Below, one piece after another: positions 1 to 6,757 of a DNA stretch of 34,619 nucleotides (position 1 is its first letter; each line of letters opens with the position of its first letter). Source of the DNA: CAZYTO01 sp964650405 (GTDB lineage Bacteria; Acidobacteriota; Thermoanaerobaculia; Gp7-AA8). A program made the translations under genes and the position numbers. Below the pieces are notes generated by a model. The model had not been told where the DNA came from and ran no database searches. It saw only the letters and a list, made by a program, of their open reading frames with translations. Location: positions 1 through 34,619 of the forward strand of contig CAZYTO010000019.1 of the NCBI GenBank assembly GCA_964650405.1, read 5' to 3'.

Positions 1-627
1 TGATTGACACGAACAACTACTATCCACAGCGGGATGGCCACATCCCCGAGCTCGTAGCCGGCGCTGCGGTCGCGCAGGTAGGTCAGGCCCGGCCTGCGGA
101 CGTAGACCGTCTCGACATTCCGGGAGAACGCATCGCGCTCGGCATTGCCGATGCGCAGCGCGTTGTGCACCGCTTCGATCGCCGAATCCGACCAGCCCCC
201 GCCTACCGTCTCGACGGGAACCTCGACGCCGATCTCGGCATGAGCGCCGAGCCCGCGGCGAAGGCCGAACGTCACCCGGTGCGTCTCGCCGTCGATGAGA
301 AAGACCGAATCGCGCAGCTCGTAGCGCGGATCGGCGAGGATGGTCGCGCCCGGCTCACGTTGATGCCGCGCCTCGGTCGAAAGGCTGTGGCTGATCCAGT
401 TCGACTTCGAGAAGGTGTTCGCGTCGGCGTGGTGGAGGTCGAATTGCCACTCGCCGACCTCGAGCACGCGCGCCCCTTCCGGCTCGAACGAGAGCAGCCC
501 GTTGCCGAGGAGGAATTGATCGCGAATCGGCATCGGGTCGAGGATCGCGTCCCGAAGCTCCGTCTCCTGCGCCACCGCGGCGCCGGCCAGCAGCAAGGCA
601 AAGAGAATGGCGATCGTCTTCGACATG
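1..627 (-). CDS. DUF3187-like secreted protein, 3' part outside window, apparent frameshift
   Basis: The first 200 or so residues of an exported protein that continues past base 1. The mature part matches the DUF3187 pattern as I know it: an early PMPIRDQFLLGNGLLSF stretch, a SKSN motif, a region ending in a GLRRGLGAHAEIGVEVP segment, then GGGWSDSAIEAVHNAL. Family function is unknown; members look like outer-membrane or periplasmic proteins. The ATG at 625-627 has a G-rich Shine-Dalgarno about 10 nt upstream and begins a good signal peptide (MSKTIAILF), but its continuation ALLLAGAAVAQ lies in another frame. A run of four A at 600-603 must lose one base to join them. No ATG, GTG or good TTG start exists in the downstream frame further upstream. 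Either a real frameshift mutation or a homopolymer error in the assembly. The gene follows marR on the same strand. Confidence 0.6.
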
Positions 628-724
628 AGTCAGGGCTCCCCCGGGATTAACGGCTCGCCGCCGATCCTGGATGGGTCATTGTACCCGCGGCGGCGCGGAG
701 ACGATTGTTACGTGCGGACAACAT

Positions 725-809
725 GGGTGACGGGTAACGGGGAACGGGTGACGGGTAACGGGTAACAGGTACCCGGTAACAGGTACCCGGTAACAGGTAC
801 CCGTCACCC
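725..809. repeat. Heptamer tandem repeat with inverted arms (GGGTAAC/GGGTGAC family)
   Basis: Six consecutive 7-nt units of the form GGGTRAC or close variants fill 725-766, followed by three exact 14-nt copies of GGTAACAGGTACCC at 761-774, 775-788 and 789-802. The outer 12 bases 725-736 are the perfect reverse complement of 798-809, so the block can fold into a long hairpin. It lies just downstream of the marR stop codon and may act as a 3'-end structure or terminator, which is inference. Confidence 0.85.
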
Positions 810-820
810 GGTACCCGATT

Positions 821-1294
821 TCACGCCGCGGGCGCCGTCTCGTCGTACAGCAGCTCGCAGATCCGCGACAGCTCCTTGCAGTCGCGGACGCTGAGCCGGT
901 CCAGCGGCTCCTCGGCAAGCTGGATGTCCGGCTCGATCTCCTCCAGCAGCCGCAGGCCCTCGCGGGTGATGCGGGCGATGGAGTGCCGCCGGTCGGCGCC
1001 GGCCCGATCGCGCTCGACGTAGCGCTTGTCCTCGAGCCGGTCGATGATGCGCGTGACGTCCGGCGCGCGGTCGAGCATGCGCGAGGCGATGTCGCAGCGC
1101 GGATGCCCGTCCGGGTAGACGCCCCGCAGGATGCGCAGGACGTTGTACTGCGGAAGGGTGATGCCGTGTTGCGTGACGGCCCGCTCGAGATGTTCCCGGA
1201 TATAGTTGGAGGCAACGATGAGGTTGAGCAGCGCCTCCTGTTGCGGGTTCTCGAAGCGGACCTGACGGATGCGACGCTTGAGTGCTTCGCCCAT
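821..1294 (-). CDS. MarR family transcriptional regulator
   Basis: A 157-residue winged-helix regulator of the usual MarR length. A long N-terminal helix leads to the helix-turn-helix around residues 46-90 (LPQYNVLRIL, then the recognition helix near RAPDVTRIIDRLEDK) and a wing with the classic DRRHSIARIT segment at about 101-110. The C-terminal helices would form the dimer interface. The open frame runs upstream, but the MGEALK start is preferred because a promoter with -35 TTGACC, 17-nt spacer and TACAAC ends seven bases before this ATG and there is no Shine-Dalgarno. It is divergent from the substrate-binding lipoprotein gene at 1344. A TTGTAACAA palindrome inside its promoter suggests autoregulation and possibly control of the neighbour. 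The ligand is unknown. Confidence 0.9.
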   Translation of the reverse strand: MGEALKRRIRQVRFENPQQEALLNLIVASNYIREHLERAVTQHGITLPQYNVLRILRGVYPDGHPRCDIASRMLDRAPDVTRIIDRLEDKRYVERDRAGADRRHSIARITREGLRLLEEIEPDIQLAEEPLDRLSVRDCKELSRICELLYDETAPAA

Positions 1295-1301
1295 GGTCCG
1301 T

Positions 1302-1330
1302 GTTGTAACAAAGATGGAGTGGTGGGTCAA
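1302..1330 (-). promoter_or_regulatory. Promoter of marR, probably leaderless
   Basis: Read on the minus strand: -35 TTGACC (1330-1325), 17-nt spacer, -10 TACAAC (1307-1302), then 7 nt to the ATG at 1294. This is the only start-proximal -10 box in the window with a convincing -35 at ideal spacing. Transcription would begin at or next to the start codon. Confidence 0.6.
1303..1311. promoter_or_regulatory. Possible MarR operator (TTGTAACAA palindrome)
   Basis: TTGTAACAA is symmetric about its central A and overlaps the -10 box of marR in the region divergent from the substrate-binding protein gene. MarR proteins usually bind such dyads in their own promoter. Only nine bases long, so chance is possible. 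Confidence 0.35.
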
Positions 1331-1343
1331 TGGAGGTCGGTCG

Positions 1344-2513
1344 ATGAATGCCGAGCAGGTCCCCGGGATAAGCACTCTTGCCGTCGCCTCGCGAGCCGTC
1401 CGCAGCGCTCTTGCGGCTGTCCCGCTCGCCGTCTTCGCCCTCTCTTCGTGCCGCGCCCCCGAAACGGCCACCGTGCCGCGGATCGGGCTCGTGGCCGGCC
1501 TCTCCGGATCGACTGCGGCCTATGGCTTGGCCTGCCGCCGCGGCGCGGAGCTGGCCGTCGACGACCTTCGCGCAAAGGGCCAGAAGGTCGAGCTGGTGCT
1601 GCAGGACGATCAGGGAAGCCCCGAACAGACGGCGAACGTGGCCGCGTCGCTGGTGAGCGACCCGAGCATCGCCGCCATCATCGGCACCGACACGTCCTCC
1701 GGGACGATGGCCATGGCGCCGCTGGCGGAGAAGGACCATATCGCCGTCGTCTCGCCGACGGCGAGTGCGCCGGCCGTGACGCGCGGGCGCCATTTCGTCT
1801 TCCGCGTCTGTGCCACCGACGACCTGGAGGCGCAGGCCATCGCCCAGCTGGCCCGCCAGCGGCTGCACGCCGGCCGTGCCGTCATCCTCCGCGACACGAG
1901 AAACGACTACTCGGTCGGCATCGCCGAGACGTTCACCAAGGCCTTCACCGCGGCGGGCGGAGCCGTGGCCGGCACGTTCGATTACGCGGCCGGCGACAGC
2001 GACTTCCGCGCCCAATTAACGAGCGCCAAGGCCCTCACCCCGGACGTGGTGATTGTGCCTGGCTATTACGGCGACGTCGCGCAGATCGTCAGCCAGTCCC
2101 GCGACCTCGGCATCACCGTTCCCCTCCTCGGCGGCAGCGGCTGGGACTCACCGAAGCTGCCGGAGATCGGCGGCAAGGCCATCGAAGGCAACTGGTTCGT
2201 GAGCTGGCTCCGTTCACCCTCGGCGCGCTTCGTGGCCGGCTTCCACAAGCGCTACGGCCTCGACCCCGACGGCGCCAATGCCCAGGCCTATGACGCCGTG
2301 GCCATCGTGGCCGCGGCCGTGGCCCGCGGCGGGACGGACCGCACGAAGGTCCGCGACGCCATCGCCGCCACCCGCGATTTCGACGGCGTCTCCGGCCGCA
2401 TCACCATCGGCCCCGACGGCAATGCGAAGAAGGCGCTCGGTCTATTCCACATCGAGAACGGCCGCTTCATGCAGGTGGGAACGACCGCGGATTCGCTGGT
2501 CGCTGGTCGCTGA
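1344..2513 (+). CDS. ABC-type branched-chain amino acid-like substrate-binding lipoprotein
   Basis: A 389-residue periplasmic binding protein of the type 1 fold (Leu/Ile/Val-binding, receptor-family ligand-binding group). A GGAGG Shine-Dalgarno lies about seven bases before the ATG. The N-terminus has a hydrophobic stretch ending in a lipobox-like ALSSC with Cys36, so the protein is likely lipid-anchored. The mature part starts with VPRIGLVAGLSGSTAAYG, then GAELAVDDLRAKG, and contains the usual IIGTDTSSGTMAMAPLAEK and VVSPTASAPAVT segments for the ligand pocket. No permease or ATPase genes are nearby, so it is either an orphan binding protein or a sensor component. The last residues (SLVAGR and the stop) are encoded by the first copies of the GCTGGTC heptamer repeat that follows. 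Confidence 0.88.
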   Translation: MNAEQVPGISTLAVASRAVRSALAAVPLAVFALSSCRAPETATVPRIGLVAGLSGSTAAYGLACRRGAELAVDDLRAKGQKVELVLQDDQGSPEQTANVAASLVSDPSIAAIIGTDTSSGTMAMAPLAEKDHIAVVSPTASAPAVTRGRHFVFRVCATDDLEAQAIAQLARQRLHAGRAVILRDTRNDYSVGIAETFTKAFTAAGGAVAGTFDYAAGDSDFRAQLTSAKALTPDVVIVPGYYGDVAQIVSQSRDLGITVPLLGGSGWDSPKLPEIGGKAIEGNWFVSWLRSPSARFVAGFHKRYGLDPDGANAQAYDAVAIVAAAVARGGTDRTKVRDAIAATRDFDGVSGRITIGPDGNAKKALGLFHIENGRFMQVGTTADSLVAGR

Positions 2514-2551
2514 TCGCTGTTTCGCTGTTCGCTGTTCGCTGGTCGCTGGTC
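2495..2551. repeat. Heptamer tandem repeat (GCTGGTC family)
   Basis: Eight consecutive units of GCTGGTC, GCTGATC or GCTGTTC, all 7 nt except one of 8 nt at 2516-2523. The stop codon of the preceding gene (2511-2513) lies inside the third unit. A short GGTCGC/GCGACC hairpin can form at the right end, but there is no full inverted second block here. Confidence 0.85.
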
Positions 2552-2576
2552 GGTTGCGACCCATCCACTCCTCCGC

Positions 2577-3230
2577 ATGCCGCGTACTGTGTGCGTGGCG
2601 AACGTCTTCATCACCGGTGCGACGGGATACATCGGCAGCCGGCTCGTGCCGGAGCTCCTGGCTCGCGGGCACGTCGTGCGGGCGCTCGTGCGCAACGGGT
2701 CGCAGAGCAAGCTGCCCGCCGGCGTGATCGCGGTGAATGGAAATGCACTCGATGGTTCAACGTTCGTCGATCAGGTTGCACCGAGCGATACGTTCATCCA
2801 GCTCGTGGGGGTCGCGCATCCGTCGCCTGCCAAGGCGGAGGAGTTCCGCCGGGTGGACCTGGTCTCCGTCCGCGCCTCGGTGGCGGCAGCGCAGGCGGCC
2901 GGTGTCCGGCATTTCATCTACCTGAGCGTCGCGCAGCCCGCGCCGATCATGCAGGCGTACATCGATGTGCGCGCGGAAGGAGAGCGCCTGGCCCTGCTCA
3001 GCGGCATGCGCGCGACGTTCGTCCGCCCCTGGTACGTCCTCGGCCCCGGACATCGCTGGCCGTACGCCATCCTCCCCCTCTACTGGCTCTGGATGCTCTC
3101 CCCGAAGTCGCGCGAGACGGCCCGCCGCCTCTACCCCGTGAAACTGCGCAATGTTCTCCGCATCCTCGCCGAGGCCGTCGATCGCATACCCGAAACGACG
3201 CGCGTCGTCGAGGCGCCCGAAATGCGCTGA
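2577..3230 (+). CDS. NAD(P)-binding atypical SDR / epimerase-like protein
   Basis: Up to 217 residues with a Rossmann fold. The nucleotide-binding GATGYIG motif is at residues 14-20, followed by a typical SRLVPELLARGHVVRALVR helix-strand. The segment VRHFIYLSVAQP fits the strand that carries the catalytic Ser in this superfamily. The usual Tyr-x-x-x-Lys appears as YIDVR, so the Lys is replaced by Arg. The family (NmrA-like or complex I NDUFA9-like) includes redox enzymes and non-catalytic NAD sensors. Neither start has a Shine-Dalgarno; GTG at 2595 (MANVFITG) is an alternative with a TACTGT box four bases before it. Substrate unknown. Confidence 0.82.
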   Translation: MPRTVCVANVFITGATGYIGSRLVPELLARGHVVRALVRNGSQSKLPAGVIAVNGNALDGSTFVDQVAPSDTFIQLVGVAHPSPAKAEEFRRVDLVSVRASVAAAQAAGVRHFIYLSVAQPAPIMQAYIDVRAEGERLALLSGMRATFVRPWYVLGPGHRWPYAILPLYWLWMLSPKSRETARRLYPVKLRNVLRILAEAVDRIPETTRVVEAPEMR

Positions 3231-3450
3231 CGGGCGGTTTCATGATTCGCGGCCGGAGCTCGAACGTCGCTTGGGTACGTTGGTTCAAGAAGCCGCCGCA
3301 GTGTCCCCGGCCGAGGACAGAGAGCTGGGAGCAGGATGCTTGCGAAGAGGATGAAAAGGGCGTCTTCATGCCCTGCCACGGACTCCTCCCCGTGTTCCGG
3401 AGCGAGCGGCCGATGCCCGTTTCGGAGATAACCACATTCTTTAAGGCATC
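3231..3450. other. Gene-free stretch, nothing recognised
   Basis: About 220 bases between the epimerase-like gene and the tandem array. Open frames here are short, overlap real genes and look like no family I know. I see no convincing promoter, terminator or RNA. Confidence 0.5.
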
Positions 3451-3713
3451 AAACACAGCCTGTTTTCGTTGAACACAGAGTGTTTTCGTTGAACACAGAG
3501 TGTTTTCGTTGAACACAGAGTGTTTTCGTTGAACTCAGAGTGTTTTCGTTGAACACAGAGTGTTTTTCGCGGAACACAGAGTGTTTTCGTTGAACACAGA
3601 GTGTTTTTCGCGAAACACAGCCTGTGTTCGACGAACACAGCGTGTTTTTCACGGAACACAGCCTGTGTTCGACGAACACAGCGTGTTTTTCACGGAACAC
3701 AGCCTGTGTTCGG
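3451..3713. repeat. Tandem array of 12 dyad-symmetric 20/21-bp units
   Basis: A half unit at 3451-3460, then 12 full units from 3461 to 3704 and a last half unit to 3713. The first five are TGTTTTCGTTGAACACAGAG with one point change (ACTCAG at 3534-3536). From 3561 on, 20-bp units alternate with 21-bp units that have one extra T. At the right end a 41-bp dimer is repeated exactly (3623-3663 and 3664-3704), a higher-order repeat. Each unit holds inverted half-sites GTGTT and AACAC. The unit at 3622-3640 is a 19-bp palindrome, CTGTGTTCGACGAACACAG, repeated at 3663-3681. There are no spacers, so it is not CRISPR, and the period is not a multiple of three. Confidence 0.95.
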
Positions 3714-3956
3714 CGCGCATCGCTCCCAGGCAACCGGAGAGCACCGTCACACGGTGCCGAACCCTCGTTGGCCGGCGGCAAGGCACCGTTACCGCCGGCT
3801 TCCCCGCCATGTACCCTACGCAACCGTCGCCGGAGCCCGGAGCGCCGGCTTCCAGCCCGATCGACGCGGAAGTGCCGTCGACAGGATTCCCCCTGTTCCC
3901 GCAGTGAAGATGCTTCCCCGAACGGTCAGCGGCGGAGCGGCATCTGCTGCTCGCCG
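3714..3956. other. Gene-free stretch with one small hairpin
   Basis: About 240 bases between the tandem array and the stop codon of the glycosyltransferase gene. A GCACCGT/ACGGTGC hairpin with a CAC loop sits near 3742-3758. No coding region is supported; a 32-codon proline-rich frame at 3810-3907 has no ribosome site and no known relatives that I recognise. Confidence 0.4.
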
Positions 3957-5204
3957 TCATCCGCTTGCCTGCGCCTCTGCCCCGCGCCGCGCGGCCCGCA
4001 GCCCCTCCACTGCCACGGCCGCGGCGATGGCGAGCTGCGGGGTGACGGGAACCCGGAAGCGCGCTTCGGCCTCGCCGCCGGCGGAGATGCCGAGGAAGTA
4101 GAGGATGGTGAGAGCGAGGAGGAGGGCCAGGGGGCGGTCGCGGCGCCAGAGGATGACGATGCCGGCGGCGGCGAGGAAGACGAAGACCGCCGTCCAGAGG
4201 TCGAGCAGCATGCGGACGATGGAGCTGTCGGCCTGGCAGACCATCATCATCGACTCCCAGTCGCTGTCCAGGAGGTTCACGAGGAAGCCGCGAACCGTGA
4301 GCTGGGCGAAGGCGAACTTGTTCTCACGGATCGTGGCCCGGGCCAGCCTGGAGTAGTAGCCGGCCTGAATGGCGTGATCGATGGAGCGGGGATCGTCCGT
4401 CCCCTCGCCGTCACGGATCATGGCGTCGGCGTCTTTCTGCAAGTCCCGCTGGGCGCGGGCCAGACCGGCCTTGAAGTCGTCGCCCTCGTCCACCGCCAAC
4501 GCACCGGCGGCGCGGTAGAAGAGAAGGTTCGTCCCGCTGATCGACGACAACGTATAGACGCTCGTCTCGACGCCGTTCCGGATCGTCCAGAGGAGGGGCA
4601 GTGCAACGGCGATGGCGGCGAAGGCAGTCACGCGTCTCCACGACACTCCGCGGAGGAGGAAGTACAGGCCCGCACACACGAACCAGACTATGGCCACGGG
4701 CCGGAGCAGCACGAGTACGCCGCAGAGCAGGGCGTTGATCGCGAAGCGCCGCAGCGTCAGGGCGAGAACGAGGAACACGAACAGCAGGACCGTGAAGGCC
4801 GTCTCCGTCAGGACCTTGTTGGCGTAGTGGATCGTCGGCGTGTCGAGCGCGAAGAACAGCGCCGCGGCCAGCGCCGCGAAGCGGCTGCCGAGACGGCGCA
4901 GGACGAAGAGGTAGATAGCCGCCGCCAGCAGTGCATTGAAGATGTGCTGCAGAACGAGGATGGGGATGGCGCTCCGGGTGAAGGCGAGGAACGGCAGCAG
5001 CAGCAGCGGATAGACCGGCGTGCGAATCGTCTCGGGCACGTCTGGCTCGCTGACGAAGCCGTCGCCATGCAGCAGGTGCAGCGCGGGCGTGAGGTAGGTG
5101 TACGAATCGGGGAAGGTGTAGTCGCCGTTGCTGGCGGCCATATACGTGAGATTCGCCGCCAGCGCGACGACGATGACCAGCGCGAGGTCGAAGCGGCGGT
5201 GCAT
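3957..5204 (-). CDS. GT39/ArnT-like polytopic membrane glycosyltransferase
   Basis: A 415-residue integral membrane protein of the GT-C type. After the first helix (about residues 6-22) comes a periplasmic loop with DYTFPDSYTYLTPALHLLHGDGF; acidic residues in this loop form the active site in family 39 enzymes. Then follow eight or more hydrophobic helices and a soluble segment (DEGDDFKAGLARAQRDLQKDADAMIRDGE) before the last membrane helices. The family moves sugars from polyprenyl-phosphate donors to proteins or lipids on the outer face of the membrane; donor and acceptor are unknown here. The start MHRRFDL is chosen because the upstream frame is built from the intergenic heptamer repeat, and a TACAAT box ends nine bases before this ATG. 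Confidence 0.8.
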   Translation of the reverse strand: MHRRFDLALVIVVALAANLTYMAASNGDYTFPDSYTYLTPALHLLHGDGFVSEPDVPETIRTPVYPLLLLPFLAFTRSAIPILVLQHIFNALLAAAIYLFVLRRLGSRFAALAAALFFALDTPTIHYANKVLTETAFTVLLFVFLVLALTLRRFAINALLCGVLVLLRPVAIVWFVCAGLYFLLRGVSWRRVTAFAAIAVALPLLWTIRNGVETSVYTLSSISGTNLLFYRAAGALAVDEGDDFKAGLARAQRDLQKDADAMIRDGEGTDDPRSIDHAIQAGYYSRLARATIRENKFAFAQLTVRGFLVNLLDSDWESMMMVCQADSSIVRMLLDLWTAVFVFLAAAGIVILWRRDRPLALLLALTILYFLGISAGGEAEARFRVPVTPQLAIAAAVAVEGLRAARRGAEAQASG

Positions 5205-5213
5205 TCGCGGGGG

Positions 5214-5219
5214 ATTGTA
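5214..5219 (-). promoter_or_regulatory. -10 box (TACAAT) of the glycosyltransferase gene
   Basis: TACAAT on the minus strand ends nine bases before the ATG at 5204. No Shine-Dalgarno is visible, so the mRNA probably begins within a few bases of the start codon. Confidence 0.5.
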
Positions 5220-5248
5220 CGGGGAACGGGGGGTGGATACCTGGCGGC

Positions 5249-5353
5249 GGGTAACGGGTAAACGGGGTATCGGGTATCGGGTATCAGGTATCAAGATGCG
5301 TCCGAGACCCGATACCTGACACCCGATACCCCGGTAACCGGCACCCGGCACCC
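5249..5353. repeat. Heptamer tandem repeat with inverted arms (GGGTATC family)
   Basis: The left block (5249-5292) is made of GGGTAAC, GGGTATC and AGGTATC units, some with one extra base. The right block (5307-5353) has the complementary GATACCC, GATACCT, GACACCC and related units. The two blocks pair as a hairpin with a loop near 5293-5306. It lies between the pilT stop codon and the start of the next gene on the same strand. Confidence 0.85.
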
Positions 5354-5355
5354 GC

Positions 5356-6588
5356 CTACTTCCTCAGCAGGCTCTCCAGCTCGTCCGGCCGCGACGAGCG
5401 CACGCGGGCGTCGTCGACGGTGATGGCGCCTTCGCGCACGAGGCGGGCCAGCGACTCCTCCAGCGAGATCATGCCCTGCCGTTTGCCGAGGGTGATCTCG
5501 GTCATGAGCTGCTGCAGCTTCTCGTGGCGGATGTGATTGCGGACGGCATAGTTCGCCAGCAGCACCTCCACCGCCACCGCCCGTCCGCCCCCTTCCGTGC
5601 GCGGGATGAGCTGCTGGCAGACGATGGCGTTGAGGCTCAGGGCGAGCTGCTGCTTGATCTGCGCCTGCTGGGCGGGAGGGAATACGTCGATGACGCGATG
5701 GATGGCTTGAGCCACGTCGCTGGTGTGGAGCGTGGAGAGGATGAGGTGCCCGGTCTCGGCGGCGGTGAGGGCCGTGGCCACCGTCTCCAGGTCGCGCATC
5801 TCGCCGACGAGGATGACGTCGGGATCCTGCCGCAGCGCGGCCCGGAGGGCACCGGCGAAGGTCGGCGCATCGCGTCCGATCTCGATCTGCTCGATGATGG
5901 CGTTGTGGTTGCGGTGCTCGTACTCGATGGGGTCCTCGATGGTGATGACGTGCCGGGCCTCGCCGCGGTTGATCTCGCCCACGAGCGCGGCGAGCGTCGT
6001 GGACTTCCCGGACCCGGTGGGACCGCAGACGAGCACGAGGCCGCGCGTGGCCTTCACCAGCTCGTTGAGGCTGAGGGGAAGGCCGAGCTGGGCCAGGGTC
6101 GGCACTTCCGTCGGCAGGGCCCGCACGGCGGCGGCGAGCGCGCCGCGCTGGCGGTGGATGTTCACGCGGAACCGCCAGGCCCGGCGGTCGTCGTCATCCG
6201 GTGACTTGCCGAGGCGCAGGGAGAAGTCGGCCGCCCCCTCCGTTTCGACCTTCTCCCGCAGGCGCCCGGACATGAAGCCGCCGAGGAGGCCCGAGACGTC
6301 GTCGACGTCGAGGGCCGGCTTGTCGGCGCGGACCAGGCGCCCTCCGATGCGGAAGATGGGCGGCGTGCCGGCGATGACCAGCAGGTCGCTCGCCCCGCGC
6401 TGGGCCATCTCGATGAGCAGGCGCTCGAACGGCTCGCCGCTGCCGATGGCCGCCGCAGGCCACGCCGGTCCTCGGGACACAGCCTCGGCCGATTCGCTTC
6501 GCTCGTCGACGGTCGCCGAGGCATTCGTCTGATTCAGTTCCCGGACGAGTTGATCGAGCTCGGGATCAGGGATGAGTTTCTTGGCCAT
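5356..6588 (-). CDS. pilT: PilT/PilU-type twitching motility ATPase
   Basis: A 410-residue secretion-type ATPase that would power type IV pilus retraction as a cytoplasmic hexamer. The Walker A motif GPTGSGKST is at 189-197, the Asp box (VITIEDPIEYEH) at about 214-224, Walker B (DPDVILVGEMRD) at about 255-266 and the His box (TGHLILSTLHTSD) at about 279-291. An N-terminal PAS-like domain (SDLLVIAGTPPIFRIGGRL) and a C-terminal MISLEESLARLVREG segment are standard. The N-terminus carries some 50 extra residues. The usual AIRNLI retraction motif is absent; the nearest segment is MISLEESLARLVREGAI, and a PilU-like or gene-specific paralogue is possible. No other pilus gene is in the window, though a response regulator with a PilZ domain is at 29859. 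Confidence 0.93.
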   Translation of the reverse strand: MAKKLIPDPELDQLVRELNQTNASATVDERSESAEAVSRGPAWPAAAIGSGEPFERLLIEMAQRGASDLLVIAGTPPIFRIGGRLVRADKPALDVDDVSGLLGGFMSGRLREKVETEGAADFSLRLGKSPDDDDRRAWRFRVNIHRQRGALAAAVRALPTEVPTLAQLGLPLSLNELVKATRGLVLVCGPTGSGKSTTLAALVGEINRGEARHVITIEDPIEYEHRNHNAIIEQIEIGRDAPTFAGALRAALRQDPDVILVGEMRDLETVATALTAAETGHLILSTLHTSDVAQAIHRVIDVFPPAQQAQIKQQLALSLNAIVCQQLIPRTEGGGRAVAVEVLLANYAVRNHIRHEKLQQLMTEITLGKRQGMISLEESLARLVREGAITVDDARVRSSRPDELESLLRK

Positions 6589-6655
6589 GCCCGCGGTTTA
6601 CGAACGAAGCATGCCAGAAGTCACGGGCAGGCGGCGTGAACCGCTGCAAGAACCA

Positions 6656-6689
6656 CCGTCATCCCGAGCCCTTCGGCTCGGGATGACGG
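6656..6689. terminator. Perfect 15-bp hairpin, REP-like, possible terminator
   Basis: Arms 6656-6670 and 6675-6689 are exact reverse complements around a CTTC loop; the stem core is GTCATCCCGAGCC. This type of stem occurs as an interspersed REP-like element in many bacteria. It lies downstream of the protease gene (minus strand). No U-tract follows. Confidence 0.6.
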
Positions 6690-6698
6690 CAAACAGGC

Positions 6699-6732
6699 GA
6701 AAGGCTGAAAGGGTCGCCCCTTTCAGCCTTTC
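6699..6732. terminator. Perfect 15-bp hairpin of the AAGGCTG family
   Basis: Arms 6699-6713 (GAAAGGCTGAAAGGG) and 6718-6732 are exact reverse complements around a TCGC loop. The stem uses the same AAGGCTGA unit as the repeats at 18597-18636 and 27390-27485. It sits 26 bases past the protease stop codon, directly beside the other hairpin, and is a likely 3'-end structure. Confidence 0.65.
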
Positions 6733-6757
6733 AACCGTACTACCGATTTCGCGCGTC

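Noticed and set aside
3451..3713. CRISPR array
   Set aside because: The repeats are contiguous or nearly identical with no unique spacers, the period is 20/21 bp, and no cas genes are nearby.
3810..3907. A 32-codon proline-rich frame
   Set aside because: No ribosome site, promoter or relatives known to me; too short to support.
3624..5261. A 545-codon open frame on the plus strand
   Set aside because: It starts in the tandem array and is antisense to the glycosyltransferase gene, with a composition typical of shadow frames.
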